Part shown: positions 15,546 to 22,237 of the stretch, in pieces | Position numbering within the stretch: the stretch's first letter is position 1 | Layout of the letters: each line of letters opens with the position of its first letter | Assembly (NCBI GenBank): GCA_046330285.1 | Contig: JAXLSX010000004.1 | Location: 1-64,000, forward strand | Source of the DNA: RHKX01 sp046330285 | GTDB lineage: Bacteria > Actinomycetota > Thermoleophilia > Solirubrobacterales > 70-9 | Direction: 5' to 3' | Length of the DNA: 64,000 bases | Program-made: the position numbers and the translations under genes | The notes under the pieces: model-generated | The model's database searches: none | What the model was told of the DNA's origin: nothing | The model's input: the letters and a program-made list of their open reading frames with translations, nothing else

Positions 15546-16282
15546 CGGCCCGCTCCGAGGAGTTCGAGGGCCTCCGTCCGCGCGGCGACGAACTCGGCCA
15601 TGGCGATCGCCTCGGCGCGGCTTGCGCCGGCCGGGGCGCGGGGGGAACCGATCACCGCTCGCACGGAGGCGGGCCGCGGCGTCAGCAGCACGATCCGGTC
15701 GGCGACGAACAGCGCCTCCTCGACGTCGTGGGTGACGAGGATCGTCGTCCGGGCCTCGCCGGCGAGCGCCGCCACGAGCCAGCCCTGGAGCTCGGCCCGG
15801 GTGATCGCGTCGAGCGCGGCGAACGGCTCGTCGAGGAGCAGGACCGGCGTTCCCGCCAGCAGCGTCCGGGCGAAGGCGACCCGCTGCCGCATGCCGCCGG
15901 AGAGCTCGTCCGGATAGGAGCCCGCGAAGCCGGCGAGCCCGAGCCGTTCGAGCATGGCGGTGGCGAGCTTCCGGCTCGACCCGCGATCGTGACCCGACAT
16001 CCGCAGCGCTACGGCGGCGTTGTCGGCGGCTCGCCGCCATGGCAGCAGCATGTCGCTCTGGGGCATCCAGGCCGACGACGCCATCCGGGCGTCGGGGGAT
16101 GTGGCCCCGGCGACCGCGATCGATCCGGCCTGCAGCGATGTGAGCCCTGCGATCAGCTCCAGCAGCGTCGACTTGCCGCAGCCGGAGGCGCCGACGAGCG
16201 CGAGCGTCTCGCCGGGCGCGACGTCGAGGTCGATCCCGGCGAGGACCTCGGTCGGCCCGAAGGCGTGGCGAACGCCGCGCAC
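15542..16282 (-). CDS. thiZ: ThiZ-like ABC transporter ATP-binding protein
   Basis: 246 residues from GTG 16282. Walker A GASGCGKST, Q-loop WMPQSDMLLPWR, signature LSGGMRQR, Walker B VLLLDEPFAALD and H-loop THD are intact, with the SsuB/TauB/ThiZ-type helical domain. The GTG start cuts the first beta-strand short (family members begin two or more residues earlier with IEV) and has no ribosome site. The frame stays open back to the riboswitch without ATG/GTG/TTG, but includes two ATC codons (16363, 16357) just after an AAGGGA that is the 3' strand of the riboswitch. The true start may therefore be non-canonical. Confidence 0.85.
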   Translation of the reverse strand: MRGVRHAFGPTEVLAGIDLDVAPGETLALVGASGCGKSTLLELIAGLTSLQAGSIAVAGATSPDARMASSAWMPQSDMLLPWRRAADNAAVALRMSGHDRGSSRKLATAMLERLGLAGFAGSYPDELSGGMRQRVAFARTLLAGTPVLLLDEPFAALDAITRAELQGWLVAALAGEARTTILVTHDVEEALFVADRIVLLTPRPASVRAVIGSPRAPAGASRAEAIAMAEFVAARTEALELLGAGR

Positions 16283-16362
16283 CTCGATCCCGGCCGGCGC
16301 CGGTGCCCCTTCTGCTTCGGCGGCTCCCGTGGCCGCGACTGGCTGCCTCTCGGCGATGACGA

Positions 16363-16463
16363 TCTTCCCTTCGCGCGAATTACCGCACAGGTTCGGAGGG
16401 TCAGCGCCGGGCGGGGAGGTCCCGGAGACGCTATCTCAGCCCGCTGCCCGCGAGCACCCCTTG
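16363..16463 (-). promoter_or_regulatory. TPP riboswitch (THI element)
   Basis: On the minus strand the full conserved core is readable in order: AGGGGTGCTC at the 5' side, GGGCTGAGATAGC (the invariant CTGAGA), GCTGACCCTCCGAACCTG (ACCC and GAACCTG), TAAT, and GCGAAGGGAAG at the 3' side. This is the thiamine-pyrophosphate aptamer. The 3' AAGGGA strand could double as a ribosome site hidden on ligand binding. It lies 36 nt after the upstream gene's stop and directly before thiZ, so thiamine pyrophosphate should repress the transporter. Confidence 0.93.
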
Positions 16464-16498
16464 ACGGGGTCGATCATAGCCCGCCGCTTGGCGATCGG

Positions 16499-17902
16499 TC
16501 AGGGCTTCGCGACGACGTCGACGAAGTGCTCGAGGTGCTTGGTCGTCCAGCACTCGAAGGCCTCGGTCGCGTGCGGCTCGTAGGCGGCCATCACGGAGTC
16601 GCCGTAGTTCCAGTAGAGGCGCGGCTCGGGATTGAGCCAGAAGGTCCGGCCCGCGCGCTCGGTCAGCTGCGCGAAGGCGGCGGCGTGGGGATCGCGCCCG
16701 TTCGTACGGGCGTCGCCGAGCACGATCACAGTCGAGCGCGGGTCGAGATCGGCGGAGATCTCCTCGAGGAACTCGAGCCAGACCCGCCCGTAGTCGGTGT
16801 AGCCGGAGATGTCGGCGACCCCGCCGTCCTGGCTGATCCGCTCGCTGATCTTGCGGAAGTCGCGCTCGCGCTCGAAGGTCTCGGTGACCTCGCTGATCCG
16901 CTCGATGAAGACGAAGCTGCGGAGCTTCCGGAACGAGTCGTGGAGGGCATGGAGGACGCTGAGGAAGAAGACGCTCGCCGATGTGACCGACGTCGAGACG
17001 TCGCAGAGGACGTAGATCTCGGGCCGGCGCGGGCGCTTCGGGCGATACCGGAGGGTCAGCGGAACGCCGCCGGTCTCGAGCGAGCTGCGCATGGTCCGGC
17101 GGACGTCGACGACCCTGCCCTTGCGTCTGCCGCGCTGCTCGTTGCCGAGCGTCGCGAGCCGCCGCTTGAGCATGGTCACCGAACGGTGGACCGCGGCCAG
17201 ATCCTGGGTGGGGTTGGTCGGCAGCGCCCGGTCGAGGTCGGCGAGCGGCCGTGCCGGAGGGAGGTTTCCGGTCCGCTCGATCAGCTTGCGCTCGAGTTCG
17301 CGACGCAGGTGCGACTCGAACCGGCGGACCCCGTCGCGGTCGATTTCGACGTCCTCCGTCGCCCCGTCCGGCGCCTGGCGATCGGGAGACCCCGGGATCA
17401 GCCCGAGCGAACGGCGGATCCGCTGGACGTCGACGCCGACGACGCCCGAGCCCTCGCCGCGACGGCCGAAGGCGGCGACCGCTAGCTGGGCGAGGTCGCG
17501 CATCCGGGCCTCGTCGCCGTCGGCGATCGCCTGCCGGATCATCTCCGCAAGCTCGTCGACGTCGATCCGCTCGCCGTCCACCGGTTCGCCGCCCTCTCCC
17601 TCGGCGCCTTCGGCGCCGTCGACCTCGCCGGCGCGGTCGCGCTCGATCGCCTCGAGCTCGGCGGCGCGGAAGAACCAGCGGTCGAAGACCTGCTCGAACA
17701 GGTGCCGGTCCTCCTGCGACTTGACGAGCGTCGCCGCCAGCGCCTCGCGGAACTGGCTCCGCTCGCTCCACGGCACGTGCTCGACCGCGGCGAACGCGTC
17801 GAGGATCTCAGCGGTCCCGATCGCGAGCCCCTCGCTGCGGAGCTCGTCGCAGAACGAGACGAGCTGGTCGGCGATCAGGTCGTTCGGAGCGGGGGAGGCC
17901 AC
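16499..17902 (-). CDS. VWA-domain protein, CoxE-like
   Basis: 467 residues. The N-terminal 250 residues are helical and acidic in the middle (about 85-115); a von Willebrand A domain begins near 294, with the metal-site motif DVSTS at 301-305 and later SGYTDYG and VIVLGDARTN. This is the CoxE/YehP-type partner of MoxR ATPases. Such pairs act as chaperones that remodel or insert metal in protein complexes; in CO dehydrogenase clusters they mature the enzyme, but no coxLMS genes are here. Starts with GTG 17902, 4 nt after the MoxR stop. Confidence 0.85.
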   Translation of the reverse strand: MASPAPNDLIADQLVSFCDELRSEGLAIGTAEILDAFAAVEHVPWSERSQFREALAATLVKSQEDRHLFEQVFDRWFFRAAELEAIERDRAGEVDGAEGAEGEGGEPVDGERIDVDELAEMIRQAIADGDEARMRDLAQLAVAAFGRRGEGSGVVGVDVQRIRRSLGLIPGSPDRQAPDGATEDVEIDRDGVRRFESHLRRELERKLIERTGNLPPARPLADLDRALPTNPTQDLAAVHRSVTMLKRRLATLGNEQRGRRKGRVVDVRRTMRSSLETGGVPLTLRYRPKRPRRPEIYVLCDVSTSVTSASVFFLSVLHALHDSFRKLRSFVFIERISEVTETFERERDFRKISERISQDGGVADISGYTDYGRVWLEFLEEISADLDPRSTVIVLGDARTNGRDPHAAAFAQLTERAGRTFWLNPEPRLYWNYGDSVMAAYEPHATEAFECWTTKHLEHFVDVVAKP

Positions 17903-17906
17903 GGCC

Positions 17907-18863
17907 TCACCCGGCGTCGCCGTTGCGGCTGCGATCGGCAGCGGGAAGGCGCATCCCGACCCGCTCGGCCACGAGGTCGAGGTCGGTGCGGTGCTTGACG
18001 ATGATGCTCATCGTCCGGTTGAAGGTGTCGGTGTCGATCTGATCGGCCCCGAGCAGGAGCAGGGCCCGTGCCCAGTCGATCGACTCGGCGATCGAAGGGG
18101 GCTTCTTGAGATCGAGCTCGCGGACCATCCCGACGACTTCGACGAGGCGGTGGGCGAGCTGCGCGTCGAGGTCGGGGACGTGCAGGCGGACGATCTCGAC
18201 CTCGCGCTCGATCGACGGGTAGTCGAGCCAGAGGTAGAGGCAGCGCCGCTTCAGCGCCTCGGTCAGCTCGCGCGAGTTGTTCGAGGTCAGCAGCACGATC
18301 GGCATCGACTGCGCCTCGACGACGCCGAGCTCGGGGATCGAGATCTGGAAGTCGGAGAGGACCTCGAGCAGCATCGCCTCGAACTCCTGGTCGGTCTTGT
18401 CGATCTCGTCGATCAGCAGGACGACCGGCGACTCGGAGGCGATCGCCGCCAGCAGCGGTCGCGTCAGCAGGAACTCCTCGCCGAAGATGTCCTCCATCAC
18501 CGCATCGCCCGCGGGGTCGTCGTCGGGGCCGGCGCCGGCCTCGGCCTGGATCCGGAGCAGCTGCTTGCGGTAGTTCCACTCGTAGAGGGCCTTGGCCTCG
18601 TCGAGGCCCTCGTAGCACTGGAGGCGGATCAGCTCGCGGCCGGTCGCGCGCGAGAGCGCCTTCGCGAGCTCGGTCTTGCCGACGCCCGCCGGGCCTTCGA
18701 CGAGCACGGGCTTGCCGAGCTGCTGGGCGAGGTGGGAGACGAGGGCCGCCGAGTCGTCGGCGAGGTATCCCGCCTGCTCGAGCGCGTCACGGGTCGTCTC
18801 GAGGCCGGCTCCACCGGAGTGTTCGGGGCCGGGTCCGGACGCGGCTGGGGGCGGGGGGCTCAC
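17907..18863 (-). CDS. MoxR-family AAA+ ATPase
   Basis: 318 residues from GTG 18863. Walker A GPAGVGKTEL, Walker B VVLLIDEIDKTDQEFE, sensor 1 LTSNNSRELTEALKRRC and the MoxR-type segment YEGLDEAKALYEWNYRKQLL are clear. It is the motor partner of the CoxE-like gene just downstream. An ATG at 18911 is in frame but would run across the divergent promoter; GTG 18863 sits 8 nt after a TATCAT -10 box, like other leaderless starts here. Residues upstream of the AAA core are Pro-rich and poorly conserved in look, so the exact start stays open. Confidence 0.88.
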   Translation of the reverse strand: MSPPPPAASGPGPEHSGGAGLETTRDALEQAGYLADDSAALVSHLAQQLGKPVLVEGPAGVGKTELAKALSRATGRELIRLQCYEGLDEAKALYEWNYRKQLLRIQAEAGAGPDDDPAGDAVMEDIFGEEFLLTRPLLAAIASESPVVLLIDEIDKTDQEFEAMLLEVLSDFQISIPELGVVEAQSMPIVLLTSNNSRELTEALKRRCLYLWLDYPSIEREVEIVRLHVPDLDAQLAHRLVEVVGMVRELDLKKPPSIAESIDWARALLLLGADQIDTDTFNRTMSIIVKHRTDLDLVAERVGMRLPAADRSRNGDAG

Positions 18864-18871
18864 GCGGGTCG

Positions 18872-18879
18872 ATGATAAT
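18872..18879. promoter_or_regulatory. Overlapping divergent -10 boxes
   Basis: Plus strand GATAAT (18874-18879) ends 6 nt before GTG 18886. Minus strand TATCAT (18877-18872) ends 8 nt before GTG 18863. The two boxes share four bases, so the start codons of two divergent genes are only 22 bp apart and polymerase cannot open both at once. Confidence 0.5.
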
Positions 18880-18885
18880 GGCGCT

Positions 18886-19107
18886 GTGAGCCCTTCCGTG
18901 GTCGCAGCCATGCTCGTCGCCCTCAGCGACGATGCCGGTCCCTACGCGCTGATGATCGGCGCCGGCTTCCTCGTCGGCGTCTACGCGCACGCGGCGAAGA
19001 TGCCGAGGCTGCTCGCGGTGGCGATCCTGTTCGTCCTGCTCAGCTCGATCCTGGCGATCCTGGTCTCGTTCAGCTATGACGGCACGGCGCCGCAGGTGAA
19101 GCCGTGA
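18886..19107 (+). CDS. Small membrane protein of unknown function
   Basis: 73 residues from a GTG with no ribosome site, placed 6 nt after a GATAAT box, so probably leaderless. Two hydrophobic helices (about residues 18-34 and 42-62) flank a short basic loop HAAKMPRL; the end is SYDGTAPQVKP. Not recognised. ATG 18910 is an alternative start that would remove eight residues. Confidence 0.55.
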   Translation: MSPSVVAAMLVALSDDAGPYALMIGAGFLVGVYAHAAKMPRLLAVAILFVLLSSILAILVSFSYDGTAPQVKP

Positions 19108-19162
19108 GCGCGCGCCCCGTGAGCCCGCCAGGGGGTAGGCTCGAAGCGGACAGGAGGACCTG

Positions 19163-20113
19163 ATGGAATCGAGCGCCAACGAGCAACCCTCCGGTGAGAC
19201 CGGCCGCGCCCGCGCCGCCACCGACGGCCTCCAGGAGGAGATCGAGCGCGCCCGCGCGGACGACGTGACGGCGCTCTCGGGCGACGTCAAGAAGCTCGCG
19301 GCCGAGGCACGCGAGTCGGCGCTCCGCGCCGCCGGCGCCGAGTCGATCGCCCGCCGCGCGATCGCCGAGCGCGATGCCTCCGCCGAGCGCGCCAAGCGGG
19401 CCGAGGAATCCGCGACCGAGCGGATCGAGGCCGCGGAGAAGAGCTACGAGGAGAAGCTCGAGGAGGCCCGGAAGGAGCTGCGGGCCCAGGCCGAGCAGAA
19501 GCTCAAGGAGGCGATCGCGGCGATGAAGAAGTCCGGCGCCGAGCAGATCAGCGCCGAGCTCAAGAGCCGCAAGGCGGAGCTCGAGGAGCGGATGGAGCTT
19601 CGCCGCCGCAAGGCGGAAACTGACATCGAGGCCCGCAGGAAGCAGCTCGAGGAGGGGATCGAGAACCGCGCCCGCGAGCTCGACGCCCGGATCGCCGAGC
19701 GCGAGGACGGCTTCGAGGACGAGCTCGAGCGCGTCCGCGACGACGGTCGTCGCAAGGTCGCCGCCGAGGCGGAGGCCCGCAAGGAGGTCGAGGGCAAGCT
19801 CAACCTCGCCGAGGCACGCCTCAAGAACCTGGCCGAACGACTCGCCGACGAGACCGAGCGGCGGACCAAGGCCGAGGCCGAGCGCAAGCTCGCGGTCGAG
19901 ATGGAGAAGCTGAAGAAGGAAGCGCTCGTCAGCGGCGAGAAGGCGCGCCAGCGCGCCGCCCGCGAGGCCGAGCTCGAGGGTGCGCGCCTCGCCAAGCAGG
20001 CCGAGACGGAGGCGCACGAGCGCCGCGAGGAGCTGGCCCGCGACGCCAGGGCCCGCGCCGCCCGCGAGGCCGAGCAGGCCGCCGAGCGCGCCCGCCGCGA
20101 AGCGCTCGGCTAG
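19163..20113 (+). CDS. Long coiled-coil protein
   Basis: 316 residues, soluble, almost wholly charged heptads from about residue 20 to the end: ALRAAGAESIARRAIAERDASAER, KELRAQAEQKLKEAIAAMKK, EARRKQLEEGIENRARELDAR and a basic Ala/Arg/Glu tail. No signal, no membrane segment, no catalytic domain. Similar proteins in actinobacteria serve as scaffolds or structural filaments; specific function unknown. Ribosome site AGGAGG precedes ATG 19163. The composition is so biased that similarity searches would be misleading. Confidence 0.75.
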   Translation: MESSANEQPSGETGRARAATDGLQEEIERARADDVTALSGDVKKLAAEARESALRAAGAESIARRAIAERDASAERAKRAEESATERIEAAEKSYEEKLEEARKELRAQAEQKLKEAIAAMKKSGAEQISAELKSRKAELEERMELRRRKAETDIEARRKQLEEGIENRARELDARIAEREDGFEDELERVRDDGRRKVAAEAEARKEVEGKLNLAEARLKNLAERLADETERRTKAEAERKLAVEMEKLKKEALVSGEKARQRAAREAELEGARLAKQAETEAHERREELARDARARAAREAEQAAERARREALG

Positions 20114-20119
20114 CGGCGC

Positions 20120-20926
20120 TCAGCCGCGCCGGCCGAGGCGCCCGGGACCGGACGCGCGCTCGGACCGCAGCCGCCGGAGCTCGCGCATCTCGTCGAGCGC
20201 CGGTTCCGGATCGGGTCCGGAAGCCGGGAGCAGGCGTGCCTCGAGCGGTGTCTCGCGGACATCGCCGTCCTCGCCGCGTTCGACCCGGAACGCCGAGGCC
20301 GTCTCGGTCGCCCGCACCGCCTCGATGATCTCGCCGTCGCGGATCAGCGCCGCGGCGTGGTCGTCGAGCGCCAGCCCGGGACCGATGCCGCCGTTGGCGA
20401 CCGCGCGGCGATAGGCGTCGCGGCGGTCGGGGTCCTGCGAGTAGTGGACGCAGTGGCTGCCGGCGATCAGCCCGATGCCGGCGACCGGGGCGGGGACGCC
20501 GCCGCCCCTCGAGATGCCGGACTGAAACCAGCACATCGAGCCGGCGCTGTAGCCGCAGAGGAGGATTCCGCGGTCGTGGGCGTCGCGCATCAGCCGGTCG
20601 ATCCCGTGCTCGCGCCAGAGCGCCATCAGGTTGACCATGCTGCCGCCGGTCACGTAGATGGCGTCCTGGCGGAGCAGGTGCTCGCCGGGGTCGACCGGAA
20701 AGTCGCCGAGCCGGAACAGCGACATCGAGCTCGCCTCGGCGCCACGCCGCTCCATCGCCGCGTGGAAGGCGGCGATCTGGTCCTGCGGGTCGCCGCTCGC
20801 CGTCGGCACCAGGCAGATCCGCGGCCGGGCCGGCTCGAGCAGGGAGACGATGTAGTCGTGCAGCGCCTCGTTCTCGGGGCGCATCTGGAACTCGGCGCCG
20901 CCGATGGCGACGATCGGACCGGGCAT
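20120..20926 (-). CDS. Peptidase E-like protein (family S51), copy 1
   Basis: 268 residues with the class-I glutaminase-like fold of dipeptidase E/cyanophycinase. Core motifs: VAIGGAEF at the start, RICLVPTASGD, YVTGGSMVNLM, and the nucleophile elbow LLCGYSAGSMCWF, whose Ser is the catalytic one. HCVHYSQDPDRRDAY follows. The C-terminal 40 residues are Pro/Arg-rich and absent from copy 2. ATG 20926 is the first in-frame start that keeps the family N-terminus. The neighbour upstream encodes a related enzyme, 50 nt apart. Confidence 0.87.
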   Translation of the reverse strand: MPGPIVAIGGAEFQMRPENEALHDYIVSLLEPARPRICLVPTASGDPQDQIAAFHAAMERRGAEASSMSLFRLGDFPVDPGEHLLRQDAIYVTGGSMVNLMALWREHGIDRLMRDAHDRGILLCGYSAGSMCWFQSGISRGGGVPAPVAGIGLIAGSHCVHYSQDPDRRDAYRRAVANGGIGPGLALDDHAAALIRDGEIIEAVRATETASAFRVERGEDGDVRETPLEARLLPASGPDPEPALDEMRELRRLRSERASGPGRLGRRG

Positions 20927-20976
20927 CGGCCTATTTTCGCGGATTCGGTCGCGCGCTCCGCGGGCCAGCTCGCCGG

Positions 20977-21762
20977 TCAGGCGACCGCATGGAGCTCGTC
21001 GTCGCCGGCCTCGCGCTCCTCGCCGAGATAGCGCGTCGGCAGCGCGGTCTCGATGACCCGGTCGCCGCCGTCGCCGACGCACCAGGCCCGCGCGTCCGGG
21101 CGCGACGCCACCGCCGCGACCATCCGCGAGCCCCGGAAGTGGAGGGCGCTCCCGTCCTCGGCGGCGTACCCCGGGCACATCCCGCGGCTGAGCATCGCGT
21201 GGTAGGGCTCGCGCGGCCCCTGCTTGCTGCCGTAGTGGACGCAGTTGCTCCACGGGAGCAGGCCGAGCCCGCGGACCCGCAGGACCTCGCCGTGGAAGGA
21301 GGTGACGCCCTCCGAGTACCAGCAGAGCGAGCCGGCGCTGAGCCCGCAGAGGATGACCCCGCGGCGCCAGGCCTCGGCCAGGATCGAGTCGATCCCGTGC
21401 GCCCGCCAGGTCCCGAGCAGGCTGATCACGCTGCCGCCCCCGACGTAGATCAGATCCTGCGAGAGCAGGTGCTCGCGAAGATCGGCGGCTCCCCGGTCGC
21501 GCCGGAACAGCGAGACGTGCGAGGGCTCGCAATCGCTGCCGCCGAACGCCCGGTAGAAGCGGACGATGTAGTGGTCGGCGTCGCCGCTCGCCGTCGGCAG
21601 GAAGCAGATCCGCGGGCGCTCGCGGCGGGCCCGGGCGAGCTCGAGCACGTAGTCGTCGAGCAGAGGGTTACCGGCCTCCATCGAGAACCCGCCGCCGCCG
21701 AAGGCCACGATCTGGCGCTCGTCGGCGTGCGGGAACCGCACGATCTTCGCGTCGTCGTCCAT
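20977..21762 (-). CDS. Peptidase E-like protein (family S51), copy 2
   Basis: 261 residues. Same order of motifs as copy 1: IVAFGGGGFSME, RICFLPTASGDADHY, YVGGGSVISLLGTW, and the nucleophile elbow ILCGLSAGSLCWYSEG. Sequence identity with copy 1 appears to be about 40%, so this is an old duplication rather than a recent one. Ribosome site GGAGGTGG lies before ATG 21762. These enzymes cleave Asp-X dipeptides or cyanophycin-type bonds; no cyanophycin synthetase is in view. The adjacent nitrogen genes may hint at amino-acid recycling. Confidence 0.87.
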   Translation of the reverse strand: MDDDAKIVRFPHADERQIVAFGGGGFSMEAGNPLLDDYVLELARARRERPRICFLPTASGDADHYIVRFYRAFGGSDCEPSHVSLFRRDRGAADLREHLLSQDLIYVGGGSVISLLGTWRAHGIDSILAEAWRRGVILCGLSAGSLCWYSEGVTSFHGEVLRVRGLGLLPWSNCVHYGSKQGPREPYHAMLSRGMCPGYAAEDGSALHFRGSRMVAAVASRPDARAWCVGDGGDRVIETALPTRYLGEEREAGDDELHAVA

Positions 21763-21797
21763 TGGTTCCACCTCCTCCTGTTCCCGAAAGACGCGGC

Positions 21798-21820
21798 GGG
21801 CCGGCCGTCGTGGCCGGCCC
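21798..21820 (-). terminator. Terminator of the amt-glnK operon
   Basis: GGGCCGGCC and GGCCGGCCC form a perfect 9-bp stem with a 5-nt loop, 34 nt after the glnK stop, followed on the minus strand by GCGTCTTTCGG. Confidence 0.75.
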
Positions 21821-21853
21821 GCTCGCGTACCCCTGTGCTCGCCTCCGGCCTCG

Positions 21854-22222
21854 CTAGGCCGGGACCTCCGGCCCCTCGTGGGCCTGCAACACGTCCTCGC
21901 CCTCTTCACCGGTGCGGATGCGGATCGCCTCCTCCACCGGCAGGACGAAGATCTTGCCGTCGCCGATCGAGCCGGTCCTCGCGTGCTTGAGGATCGTCTC
22001 GACGACCATCTCGCGCTCGGAGTCGTCGACGACGCACTCGATCTTCAGCTTCGGCCGGACGTTCACCGTGAGACTCGCTCCGCGGTAGTGCTCGACGACG
22101 CCCTTCTGGCGGCCCGATCCCTTCACCTCGGAGATCGAGAGGGACGGGATCCCCCGCTCGAGCAGCTCCTGGCGGATCGGCTCGAACGCCTCGTGGCGGA
22201 TGAATGCTTCGATCTTCTTCAT
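21854..22222 (-). CDS. glnK: PII-family nitrogen regulatory protein (GlnB/GlnK)
   Basis: 122-residue trimeric signal protein that binds ATP/ADP and 2-oxoglutarate and gates the ammonium channel. It starts in the normal way (MKKIEAFIRHEAFEPIRQEL) and keeps the B-loop ARTGSIGDGKIFV. The T-loop reads GRQKGVVEHYRGASLTVNV: at the place of Tyr51 (canonical RGAEY) there is Leu, so modification by uridylylation or adenylylation at that site is impossible. Tyr46 is kept. ATG 22222 has GGAGGAGG at good spacing and is preferred to GTG 22231. It lies 15 nt after amt. Confidence 0.93.
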   Translation of the reverse strand: MKKIEAFIRHEAFEPIRQELLERGIPSLSISEVKGSGRQKGVVEHYRGASLTVNVRPKLKIECVVDDSEREMVVETILKHARTGSIGDGKIFVLPVEEAIRIRTGEEGEDVLQAHEGPEVPA

Positions 22223-22237
22223 TTGGTTCACCTCCTC

